From the NCBI GenBank assembly GCA_030431855.1, contig JAUIII010000002.1, forward strand, positions 1 to 64,000: 64,000 bases of DNA, written 5' to 3'. The DNA is from a bacterium (GTDB lineage Bacteria; Patescibacteriota; Saccharimonadia; Saccharimonadales; Saccharimonadaceae). Shown one piece after another: positions 17,711 to 26,824 of this stretch. The notes under the pieces were generated by a model. It saw only the letters and a program-made list of their open reading frames with translations, searched no databases and was not told the origin of the DNA. The translations under genes were made by a program, and so were the position numbers. Numbering within the stretch: the stretch's first letter is position 1; each line of letters starts with the position of its first letter.

Positions 17711-17746
17711 ACAACTCAGCATAACTGGAGTGGGGAATCTAGGCGA

Positions 17747-18613
17747 GTGCCACCAGTAACAAATAACCAAACACCGCAGCCAGCTACACCTACACCGCTT
17801 GGTGCTGTTAATGGCGCCCCAGCCCCTCAGGCCCCTCAGGCACAAGCAGCGGCTAACGGCTCTGGGCCAGCCACAACGCCCGCGCCAAAGCCCGCCAACC
17901 CGAATTCGACACAAAACACCCTGCAAATATCAGAGGTACGCGAAAATATGGCGATTATGCGCGACGGTAGTTTTCGAGCTATCGTGGCCTGTAAGTCTAT
18001 CAATTTCGACCTTATGAGCTCGCGCGAGCGTGAAGGCGTGGAATACAGCTACCAAAACTTTTTGAATTCACTGTACTTTCCAGTACAGATATTTATTCGT
18101 TCTCAGCGAGTAGACATTGGGCCGTATATTGACCGCCTGGTAGACATGCGCCGCAACCAAGACAACATGCTACTTGGTGTATTAATGGATGATTACATCA
18201 ACTTTATCGATGCGCTTGCCCAAGAGGCAAACATTATGGATAAAAGTTTCTTTATAGTGGTGCCGTACTACCCATCAGGTGATTTAAGCGACCTGCGCGA
18301 CCAAGCCAAAGGCTTTTTCGGCAAAATATTTTCCAAGCCAAGCAACGAAACAATCAAGATTGACGAGGCTGCCTATCAAAAGGCTCGTGAAGAGATAAAA
18401 AACCGTGTAGACGCCGTAATGAGCGGTTTGTTTCAGATGGGTGTTAAAAGCGTGCAGCTAAATACCAAGGAGCTCGGCGAGCTGTACTACAACATGTACA
18501 ACCCCGACACCGCCGTGCGCGAACCACTGGGCGATTTTGAAACGATAACCAGTACCTACGTAAAGAAAGGGCAAGTGCCTACCGCGCCAACCCAACAAGG
18601 TGGAGCAGCCTGA
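17747..18613 (+). CDS. TraC-like protein (VirB4 partner), probable GTG start
   Basis: LQISEVRENMAIMRDGSFRAIVACKSINFDLMSSREREGVEYSYQNFLNSLYFPVQIFIRSQRVDI. Confidence 0.75.
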   Translation: MPPVTNNQTPQPATPTPLGAVNGAPAPQAPQAQAAANGSGPATTPAPKPANPNSTQNTLQISEVRENMAIMRDGSFRAIVACKSINFDLMSSREREGVEYSYQNFLNSLYFPVQIFIRSQRVDIGPYIDRLVDMRRNQDNMLLGVLMDDYINFIDALAQEANIMDKSFFIVVPYYPSGDLSDLRDQAKGFFGKIFSKPSNETIKIDEAAYQKAREEIKNRVDAVMSGLFQMGVKSVQLNTKELGELYYNMYNPDTAVREPLGDFETITSTYVKKGQVPTAPTQQGGAA

Positions 18614-20547
18614 TGGCCAAGAAGCTTGATCCAGTAGATATCGCCGCTCAACAACGCGCCAAAGAACAGGCCGAGGTAGAGCAGGCGTTCTTGAAGGGGG
18701 TTACCACGCTACGTGATTTGATTGCCCCAAGCAGCCTTGAAATTCATTCAAGCCACTTCCGCCTAGGCACCAAGTACGGCAGAACACTATACGTATACGG
18801 CTACCCTCGCCAAATCTATACTGGCTGGCTATCAAGTATCATCAACATCGACGAAGTGCTGGATATCTCAATGTTCGTCTACCCGGTTGAAAGCCAGGTG
18901 GTACTAAACAACTTGCGGAAAAAAGTAACTCAGCTTGAAGCCAGCATGGCGATTAACCAAGAGAAGGGACGCACGCGTGACCCTGGACTTGAGGTTGCAA
19001 TTCAAGACGCCGAAGAGCTTCGTGACCAACTACAGGTTGGCTCCGAGCGTTTTTTCCGATATGGACTGTATATCACGCTGTACGCTGACAGTATGGACGA
19101 ACTGAGTTTCGTGCAACATAAAATTGAAACTATTTTTGGTCAGCAACTCGTATTTAGCAAAGTGGCTTCAAGCCAACAAGAACAAGGCCTCAACAGCACG
19201 ATTCCCCAGATGACCGACCAGCTGCAGATTCGCCGCAACATGAACACAGGCGCGATTTCTACTAGTTTCCCGTTCACGAGCGCCGACCTTACCGACAACA
19301 AAGGTATTTTGTATGGCATCAACATGCACAACAACGGCTTGGTCATTTTCGACCGTTTTACCCTAGAAAACGCCAACATGGTGGTATTTGCGAAGTCTGG
19401 TGCAGGTAAGTCGTTTACCGTGAAGCTTGAAGCCGTTCGTAGCATGATGACCGGTGCGGATATTTTGATTATTGACCCGGAAAACGAATACCAAAAACTG
19501 TCCGACGCGGTGGGTGGTAGTTACATTCGCCTAAGCCTCAATAGCGACACGCGTATCAATCCGTTTGATTTACCTCGCGTTATCGATACTGAAGAAGCCG
19601 ACGATGCCCTGCGCGCCAACCTTGTAACGCTGCACGGCTTGCTACGCCTTATGCTTGGCGGTAGCCAGATGACTGCTGATGGCCAGATGATTGCCGGCCT
19701 TAGCCCAGCCGAAGAAGCCGACCTCGATCAAGGGCTCATCGATACGTATGCTCGCGCCGGTATTACCTCAGATCCGCTGACGCATAATTCAACGCCGCCT
19801 ACCATTTCTGACTTGTACGATACCCTGCTACACATGGGTGGCACGGGGCCACAACTTGCGCAGCGACTGCGTAAATACACCAGCGGTACGTTTGCTGGCA
19901 TCTTCTCGCAGCAGAGCAATATCGACATCAACAACCACATGGTGGTATTCAACATTCGTGACCTTGAGGATGAACTGCGGCCTGTTGCAATGTACATTGT
20001 CTTGTCCCACATTTGGAACATTACTCGTAGCGACCAGCGCAAGCGCATGTTGATCGTTGATGAGGCATGGCAACTGATGAAATACGACGACAGTGCAAAC
20101 TTTTTGTTCAGCCTAGCAAAGCGCGCTCGTAAGTATCAGCTTGGCCTTACCACTATCACACAAGACGTAGAAGATTTTATGGGAAGCAAAATGGGCCGCG
20201 CGATTGTCGCCAACAGCTCTATGCAACTACTGCTAAAGCAGTCGTCAAGCGCGGTTGATGTGCTGTCTGATGTGTTTAAACTAACCGAGGAAGAACGCAA
20301 ACGACTGGCGAACTTCCCAGTAGGCCAAGGCTTGTTCTTCGCCGGACAAAACCACGTACATATACAAATTGTCGCCAGCCAAACCGAACAGGGCCTCGTG
20401 ACAACCGGTGGCTCAGCCCCGAGCGCACAACCACAACCTATGCCAGAACAGCCCGCCGAACAACTACCACCACAGCAGGCGCAACAAGGTGGCCAGCCAG
20501 CCGTAAACCCAGGCTATATGGAGCCAGGGGAGTATAGTATTCGCTAG
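18613..20547 (+). CDS. virB4: VirB4-family T4SS ATPase
   Basis: Walker A FAKSGAGKSFTVK; Walker B RMLIVDEAWQLM; ITQDVEDFMGSKMGRAIVANSSMQLLLKQS. Confidence 0.93.
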   Translation: MAKKLDPVDIAAQQRAKEQAEVEQAFLKGVTTLRDLIAPSSLEIHSSHFRLGTKYGRTLYVYGYPRQIYTGWLSSIINIDEVLDISMFVYPVESQVVLNNLRKKVTQLEASMAINQEKGRTRDPGLEVAIQDAEELRDQLQVGSERFFRYGLYITLYADSMDELSFVQHKIETIFGQQLVFSKVASSQQEQGLNSTIPQMTDQLQIRRNMNTGAISTSFPFTSADLTDNKGILYGINMHNNGLVIFDRFTLENANMVVFAKSGAGKSFTVKLEAVRSMMTGADILIIDPENEYQKLSDAVGGSYIRLSLNSDTRINPFDLPRVIDTEEADDALRANLVTLHGLLRLMLGGSQMTADGQMIAGLSPAEEADLDQGLIDTYARAGITSDPLTHNSTPPTISDLYDTLLHMGGTGPQLAQRLRKYTSGTFAGIFSQQSNIDINNHMVVFNIRDLEDELRPVAMYIVLSHIWNITRSDQRKRMLIVDEAWQLMKYDDSANFLFSLAKRARKYQLGLTTITQDVEDFMGSKMGRAIVANSSMQLLLKQSSSAVDVLSDVFKLTEEERKRLANFPVGQGLFFAGQNHVHIQIVASQTEQGLVTTGGSAPSAQPQPMPEQPAEQLPPQQAQQGGQPAVNPGYMEPGEYSIR

Positions 20548-20555
20548 GAGTCTCT

Positions 20556-23500
20556 ATGCCCGATACAGATACCGATAACGACCTACAGCGTGAAGACCGA
20601 ATCGATGAGCGCCTTAATAAGCGGTTTGATATTACGTCTCGTCCGGGTTCTCAAGGCACCGCCAAAGACCTACAATCCAGAGAGTCGAATACAGGTAGTG
20701 CGTATACCCAGGCCGGTATCGACCAGGCCCATGCCTTTGCGAATGACAAAAACAATGCCAGTGCCGCACTAGGCAGCCAAGAAGATAACCCCTACAGCTA
20801 CGCGCCCGGCGGCTCAAATAAAAAGCCACGTAAAAAGATGTTCAAATCTGCCGTTACTCGTAGCGCGGTCGCCTTTATTGTCGTGCTCATCCTTGGCCCA
20901 CTCGGTGCTTTTTTGATGTTTATCAGTAACCCGCTGTTATCGATAGTCGAGAACGCGACACTAAGCAACGACTCACGCTCATCATTTCTTGAACGCCGGT
21001 TGGTAAAAGTGCTCGACCGCAAGGCAAAGCACGCCACCGACAAAAATATCGCGAAATCTATCGAGACTGTATCGGGTAGGCTAAATGCATTTCCGAATAA
21101 GTTACTGCTTGAAATGGACAAAGCAGGCCTAAAGCCGGTGGGAGCGGGTGATTACTCAAGCGGAAAGGGCTACAGTGAAAAACCCCCGACCCACGTCGAG
21201 GTAAAAGACACAGGTAAGCGTATCGCCATTCCTGATTTGCCAGACGCCCTGCGGAACGACTCAGCCGTACGAACATCTGTGGCGAAGGCGGTTGATGTGA
21301 GGTTCCGCGCCTACACCGGCAAGTTTATGAGTAAAGTGTTTTTCTCTGTTCGTAATATTAGCAAAAGTGGTGGCGTGATAGATGGTACCGATGAAAAAAC
21401 AGACGTCAAAAAGCTGAACGAAAAGATAAAAACACTCACTAGCGCCGAAACTGAATTTAAAGACGCCAATGCTGTAAAAAGTAGGCTAAATCCACTACTG
21501 GAAGACGTGCTAAAAAAGCAAGCGACAAAGGCTACCAAAACCGGCGATCCGATATTGATGGCGGGTGGTGCGGGTTGTATGGCAATTAATGGCCCGCGCA
21601 CCATTGCATCGGTAATACGCGGCGTTCTTTTGGGGCAGGCTGTGTTAGCCGCATCTGATATAGTTCTTTCACCTGGGCATAAAATTAAAGCAGGTGAGGC
21701 AACACCGGAAGAAGCCGGGGCGGCCGCTTCGGCCCTCACGGCTACCGATAGCAATGGCAAATCGGCGCTTGATTCGCCAATACTGCAAAGTGCTTTGGGT
21801 ATAAACAAGAACAAGGTAGAACTCGGCGCTTGGGTCGCCGCCTATAGCTTTATGTCGAGCGCGCTTGTGCAAAGCTCGATGGTAGCCGGTGCCGCTTCGC
21901 GACCAGGTTGCGACGCGATACTCAGTCCACAGGCTTTTGCCGTTTCGGCCGCCATATCGGCAGCATCGGCGGCGACCGGCCCAGGTGCAGCCGCCTACAA
22001 TGCAGCCAAAGCGGCCGCATGGGTACTGATAAAGTTCAAGGGCGCCGAGCTAGCAATCAACGCATTAGCTCCGCTTGCTGCCACTGTTGCCACGCTGATA
22101 CTGGCGAAAACCGGTGCGGGTGACTTGTTGGTGAAGTTGATTCAATACAATGCGAAGCAAGGTGAAGACCTTGGCAACTATCTGGGCATGGCGTTGCTAG
22201 CGTTCTTTTCTGACGCCGGCCTAAAAGCCTACACGCCAGCACTCACAAAAGAACAGCTTGCCACATACAACGCGACCGTGCTAACTCCATCACAACTTGC
22301 ATACCAACAAGAAATACGCTCAAACCTTAGTCCATTCGACACCTCCAGCCAGTACACCTTTATGGGTAGTATCGCCTCAAAGTTCCGCTCTAGCCTAGGC
22401 AGCAACCCAATGCAACTATCTAACGCTCTTTCAAGCGTCATCCGGATTCCATCAATGGCACTTTCGTTCACGTCGCCGAATACGTTCGCCGCAGCGCCTA
22501 CACATGACTACAGCGAAGAATGTGGGTTTGGAACGTCAAAGGTAGCCTTGAATGCCGCTTGTACCCCTTATATAGGAATGCCTGCCGAGTTTATCGACAT
22601 GGATAGCGAGGAAGCCGAGTCGCTCATCGATAGCGATGCCATCGACCAGACCGCAACTGACCCAAATGATGCAATAGACCCAGAAAGCGAACTAGGACTT
22701 AAGCTTTCAGAGTGTGCCAGCGGTGCCATCGAAGTGCTCGATGGCTGTACCATACAAACAGTGAGCGGAGGCGGCTCTTCAACCTTGTCTCCATCAGAGA
22801 TAGCACAGCAATGTAGCAACGTTGGTGACATCGAAAATGACGATCAAGCAAAACAAGCCTACGAAAACTGCGTTGAGGCGCTTTCAAACACTAACACCCG
22901 CAAGCAACCAAAGAGTGCTAGAAAAAATGCCGCCGACTTTAACTTTGCGACCGATCTGCAAATTGAATCGATTTTGAGCGGTGAAGATGACGAGCCCATA
23001 GCAAGTGCAAATGCAAGCGCAGGTGAGTTTACCATGTCATCCTACAATATACTGAGGGTTACAGACAAGAAACACACTGCCGAGGTGTGTCGAGCTCTTG
23101 GGCTACCAAACAACCAGGTGTGTACGGCACGCCGCATTCAAAATCAAGCAAACATCATTAATGGTAAAACCGAACTAAACAATAAGCCATTTGACCTTGT
23201 TATGACACAGGAGATGACTCCAGAAAATTACAGAGAGATGAAAAAGGTCCTCCCAGATTTTGACAGTTCAGTAAATGAGGAATATGGCATTTTCTGGAGA
23301 AAATCAACGTTCCCCGAAAAGTTTGAAGAGGGAACGGTGGCATCAAACAGCGGTAGTGGACGAACGCTGCAGGCGCCCTGGGTAGGCCTAAAATCGGCAT
23401 CTGGTCAAACTGTCTATGCACTATCCTTTCACTATTCTTCGTTCGCACAATTTAACGGATCGCCAGCCGAAACCACTAAAGGCGCCAAGCGCACGCTTGA

Positions 23501-24332
23501 TTGGGTAAGGTCGAAAAATAGCGACGATGCAATTGTGGTTATTGGAGGTGATGCTGGATACTTTTCACGATCAGCGGCTAGAGTGTTTAATGGTAGCGGC
23601 ATCCTAGAGAATGCCGGCCTAATGGCAGAAGGTAAGCCCTCCAAGGGTGATGAGAAGGCGGTTGGTGCCGACCAACTATACATAACTCCGAAATTTAACC
23701 TGACTGTACAGGACTACAAACGACCGCCAGAAACACCAGGATCAATCGTAGTAAAGGCATCAGATCACGCCCCCGTGTACGGTACAGTAGTCATACCGGG
23801 TGTAACATCAGCGGCGACCTCAGCCGGTAACATATCGTGGCCTGTCGACAAAAAGTGGTGGACAAGAAATAAAACTGAATTTATAGAGGCACACGGGGTT
23901 ACCTCTGGATCCTGGACAAATGGAAAGGCCGGGATTGCAGCAGACCTGAGTCTTCCTGCGGGCACCCCAGTATACGCGATGTTCGGCGGCGCAGTGAGCA
24001 GGGCAGACTTAAGGTCATCGGTGGGTGGACCGCACGGTTTAGCGATTAAGTCTAACGTGCAGGGTGGCGTATTAGAAGTAGCCTACGCACACGGCCCAAG
24101 AACAGACAGAGCCAAGTCATATAACGCAGGTGACAAAATCATGAACGTAGGATCCCTTGGAAATAGCACAGGTAACCATGTTCATATTGATATGTCTTTT
24201 AATGGAAAAGCTGTATGTCCACAGGATGTATTTATAGCGATGGGAAACGGGCAAACGCCAAACTTCTCTGAATTAACAAAAAAAGCAAAAGCTCCGTGCG
24301 GAAGGGTGCAGTATGCGTTTAGCCCGGCTTAG
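20556..24332 (+). CDS. large membrane protein with C-terminal endonuclease/exonuclease/phosphatase (EEP)-like domain and M23-like domain
   Basis: TM near N-terminus; EEP-like motifs SYNILRV, LVMTQE, ALSFHYSS, IVVIGGD, GADQLYIT, KASDHAPVYGTV; M23-like GTPVYAMFGGAVSRA...GPHGLAIKS...AYAHG...GNSTGNHVHIDM. Confidence 0.75.
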   Translation: MPDTDTDNDLQREDRIDERLNKRFDITSRPGSQGTAKDLQSRESNTGSAYTQAGIDQAHAFANDKNNASAALGSQEDNPYSYAPGGSNKKPRKKMFKSAVTRSAVAFIVVLILGPLGAFLMFISNPLLSIVENATLSNDSRSSFLERRLVKVLDRKAKHATDKNIAKSIETVSGRLNAFPNKLLLEMDKAGLKPVGAGDYSSGKGYSEKPPTHVEVKDTGKRIAIPDLPDALRNDSAVRTSVAKAVDVRFRAYTGKFMSKVFFSVRNISKSGGVIDGTDEKTDVKKLNEKIKTLTSAETEFKDANAVKSRLNPLLEDVLKKQATKATKTGDPILMAGGAGCMAINGPRTIASVIRGVLLGQAVLAASDIVLSPGHKIKAGEATPEEAGAAASALTATDSNGKSALDSPILQSALGINKNKVELGAWVAAYSFMSSALVQSSMVAGAASRPGCDAILSPQAFAVSAAISAASAATGPGAAAYNAAKAAAWVLIKFKGAELAINALAPLAATVATLILAKTGAGDLLVKLIQYNAKQGEDLGNYLGMALLAFFSDAGLKAYTPALTKEQLATYNATVLTPSQLAYQQEIRSNLSPFDTSSQYTFMGSIASKFRSSLGSNPMQLSNALSSVIRIPSMALSFTSPNTFAAAPTHDYSEECGFGTSKVALNAACTPYIGMPAEFIDMDSEEAESLIDSDAIDQTATDPNDAIDPESELGLKLSECASGAIEVLDGCTIQTVSGGGSSTLSPSEIAQQCSNVGDIENDDQAKQAYENCVEALSNTNTRKQPKSARKNAADFNFATDLQIESILSGEDDEPIASANASAGEFTMSSYNILRVTDKKHTAEVCRALGLPNNQVCTARRIQNQANIINGKTELNNKPFDLVMTQEMTPENYREMKKVLPDFDSSVNEEYGIFWRKSTFPEKFEEGTVASNSGSGRTLQAPWVGLKSASGQTVYALSFHYSSFAQFNGSPAETTKGAKRTLDWVRSKNSDDAIVVIGGDAGYFSRSAARVFNGSGILENAGLMAEGKPSKGDEKAVGADQLYITPKFNLTVQDYKRPPETPGSIVVKASDHAPVYGTVVIPGVTSAATSAGNISWPVDKKWWTRNKTEFIEAHGVTSGSWTNGKAGIAADLSLPAGTPVYAMFGGAVSRADLRSSVGGPHGLAIKSNVQGGVLEVAYAHGPRTDRAKSYNAGDKIMNVGSLGNSTGNHVHIDMSFNGKAVCPQDVFIAMGNGQTPNFSELTKKAKAPCGRVQYAFSPA

Positions 24333-25578
24333 TCTATTGGTTGGCTTGTTATTCAGCGTTGTGGTTGCGCAACCCGTTGCCGCGTTTGATGAGCAGTTCT
24401 ATGCCGGAAACGACATTTTGTTTTACAACCCAAACGGAAACGGCTGTGAAGACGGACTGGTGTCGGTTGGACTGGTTGGTAAAGATAATCTTGAGAAGAT
24501 TTTTAATTACCTCGTATCGGAAGACAAGGGCTTGAGCGATGTTCAAGCAGCCGCCGTCATAGGAAACATCTCCGTGGAATCAGGCGGAGATCCAACCCTA
24601 GCGCAAGGTGGTATACCAAAAAACACCAACGATGACTTACCGCTAAGCAAGTGGGTTTTCGATGAGAAACACGTTAAAGATCCGTCTGTTTACGGATCTG
24701 AGGCGGGTGTTGGAAAAGCTTGGGGTTTAATTCAATGGGATGCTGGCGGGCGAGCAATAGACTACGCAGAAGATGCTGGTGTTAGCGGGGAGATCTATCG
24801 ACTTGGAACACAATTAGACATTATCTGGTGGCACATGAACAACAGAAGCCCAACCAGTAAAACGTCTATGATAACAGAGTTTAAGAAAATTACCGACCTA
24901 GAGAAAGCGACACTCTACTACGAACAAACCATGGAAGGGGCGGGCAAGCCAAACATGGTCGACCGCTACGCTTCGGCAAAATTAGCACTGGCAGAGTTTG
25001 GGGGTAGTTTGGCAACCTCAAGCGCCAGCTCTACAGACATCCCGTTGGGTAGTTGCGAAGGAGTGGGGGGTGGGGCGGTTGCAGGAAATGTGGCGAAGAC
25101 AGCCATAAGCTATGCATGGCCAGAGTATCATGCCCCTAATTACTTACGGTTAAAGCCCGCCTACGCGAGCGCAATTTCTCAAGCTCAAGCGAAGGGTAAG
25201 TATGTTGGTGGCGGTATTCACCCAGGTGTCGACTGTGGCGGGTTCGTGACAAGAGTACTGCAAGATAGTGGAGTAGACCCATCGTATGGAGGTGGGGGCA
25301 ACACGACAAGCCAGCTAGCGTATCTTGCCAGCAGTAGTAAATACAAAGAACTCGTCAACCCGTCAACAAGCGACCTCGACACGGGTCGAGGTGGGTTTGC
25401 TATAGCTATTAAAACGACTGGTGGCGGGCACACATATCTTTACATTGGCAAAAAAGACGGGTTTGAAACACAAGTAGCTTCTGCATCTTACAGCCCAAGC
25501 GGGACCGCTTGGCGATCGCCGATGGCAGGATTAGAAGCTCCCGCTGATTCAGAATATAGATGGTTTGTATTGAGGTAG
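24313..25578 (+). CDS. secreted phage-tail-lysozyme-like plus NlpC/P60-like cell wall hydrolase
   Basis: VQAAAVIGNISVESGGDP...AWGLIQWDAGGR; C-terminal HPGVDCGGFVTRVLQDSG...GGGHTYLYIG. Confidence 0.78.
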   Translation: MRLARLSLLVGLLFSVVVAQPVAAFDEQFYAGNDILFYNPNGNGCEDGLVSVGLVGKDNLEKIFNYLVSEDKGLSDVQAAAVIGNISVESGGDPTLAQGGIPKNTNDDLPLSKWVFDEKHVKDPSVYGSEAGVGKAWGLIQWDAGGRAIDYAEDAGVSGEIYRLGTQLDIIWWHMNNRSPTSKTSMITEFKKITDLEKATLYYEQTMEGAGKPNMVDRYASAKLALAEFGGSLATSSASSTDIPLGSCEGVGGGAVAGNVAKTAISYAWPEYHAPNYLRLKPAYASAISQAQAKGKYVGGGIHPGVDCGGFVTRVLQDSGVDPSYGGGGNTTSQLAYLASSSKYKELVNPSTSDLDTGRGGFAIAIKTTGGGHTYLYIGKKDGFETQVASASYSPSGTAWRSPMAGLEAPADSEYRWFVLR

Positions 25579-25587
25579 GAGTAGAAT

Positions 25588-26220
25588 ATGGTAATACAAA
25601 GAAAACACATCGTCTACATAGTTCTCGTGTTTGCTGCACTCTGTGTTGTTTACTTTGTATTTGTCACCCTGCCCAGACTAGGTAAGGTGGCGGTCGATAT
25701 TACGACACACCCAGAGGATGCTATTGTTTACATTAATGGAAATGAGTCCCCTTCAGGAACCGTGTATTTACGCCCCACACAGTACGACTTTAGCGCAAGA
25801 AAAAAGGGTTGGGAAACTGCAACGGCTACCGTAACCGTTTCAGAAAGTAATAAAACAGTTGCACTCCTGCCAGACCCTGTTTCGCAAGAGGCAATAAAAG
25901 AAGCGGAGGATCCAGAAGTACAGGCGCTGCGCGAATCACTTGCTGGTATCGCGGCAATAGCAAGGGGCAATACACTACGGAACGAGAATCCTATTATAAA
26001 TAGCTTACCGTATACAGACGTCTCGGGACCCTTCAAGATAGACTTCGGGTTTGAACAAGAAGATAAAAGCACCCCCTACTTAATTGTGTCGTACTCTACT
26101 CCAAATGGCAGACAAGCCGCGACTAGTTGGCTGAAGAAGAAGGGTGTTAATCTCACAAAAACAGAGGTCATCTTTAGTGATTTTGAGAATCCACTCAGTG
26201 TAAAGGAGGTAACCCATTAA
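25588..26220 (+). CDS. membrane-anchored PEGA-domain protein
   Basis: N-terminal TM, then VDITTHPEDAIVYINGNESPSGTVYLRPTQYDFSARKKGWE. Confidence 0.7.
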   Translation: MVIQRKHIVYIVLVFAALCVVYFVFVTLPRLGKVAVDITTHPEDAIVYINGNESPSGTVYLRPTQYDFSARKKGWETATATVTVSESNKTVALLPDPVSQEAIKEAEDPEVQALRESLAGIAAIARGNTLRNENPIINSLPYTDVSGPFKIDFGFEQEDKSTPYLIVSYSTPNGRQAATSWLKKKGVNLTKTEVIFSDFENPLSVKEVTH

Positions 26221-26824
26221 AAAAATTATTGCTTTCCTAATCGCATGTATTCTTTTTATAGTGGGCGCGCTTGTTGTCTTTAATTACCTCGATTCTGTTC
26301 CTGTGTCTTTAAACACTAAGAACATCTCAATTATTAAAGTCAGTTCTGGTAGTGGCGACATTTCTGTAGAAAAAAAGGGCGACAACTTTCTGTTTCGCGC
26401 ACCCAAGAACTCTATGGTATCTGTTGATTATGTAGGAATAAGTGGATTTGATAGTGGTTCAAGAAGTTTTAGTATCGGCGTCACGCCAAAAACAATAAAA
26501 CTCGAACCCTACTACTCTCAAGATAGACTTCGAGGCTTACTAATAAATGAATTACCTTTGATTACAAACGTATTGCGTTCAAAAATATCTGGTATTAGCG
26601 ATTATAAGATTACAAAACCAGTACTATATCATTATGGCGAATGGTCATCCGTGCAGCTTGAAAGAAAAGGTTTGTATTCATCAAACTCAGACACGCTATC
26701 GGTTGTGTTGTACAAGGAAGATTCTAGCGCGTGGCGTATCGCTGCCAGCCCAGACATCCTCTTTTTCTATAAAAACTATCCGAAAATACCTACAGACATC
26801 CTAGACCAGGTAAATAACCGTTAG
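26216..26824 (+). CDS. membrane-anchored hypothetical protein, probable ATT start
   Basis: AAAGGAGGT upstream of ATT AAA AAA ATT ATT GCT = (M)KKIIAFLIACILFIVGALVVF; the track gives only an internal GTG start at 26261. Confidence 0.55.
   Translation: MKKIIAFLIACILFIVGALVVFNYLDSVPVSLNTKNISIIKVSSGSGDISVEKKGDNFLFRAPKNSMVSVDYVGISGFDSGSRSFSIGVTPKTIKLEPYYSQDRLRGLLINELPLITNVLRSKISGISDYKITKPVLYHYGEWSSVQLERKGLYSSNSDTLSVVLYKEDSSAWRIAASPDILFFYKNYPKIPTDILDQVNNR

Noticed and set aside
9820-24332. Numerous antisense ORFs of 60-170 aa inside the long T4SS genes
   Set aside because: Typical antisense shadow ORFs over long coding sequences; no motifs or own RBS context
7190-26824. Prophage interpretation of the T4SS-like region (because of the lysozyme/NlpC proteins)
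   Set aside because: No capsid, terminase, portal or tail genes; VirB4, VirB6, PrgI and pilin-like genes fit a secretion system
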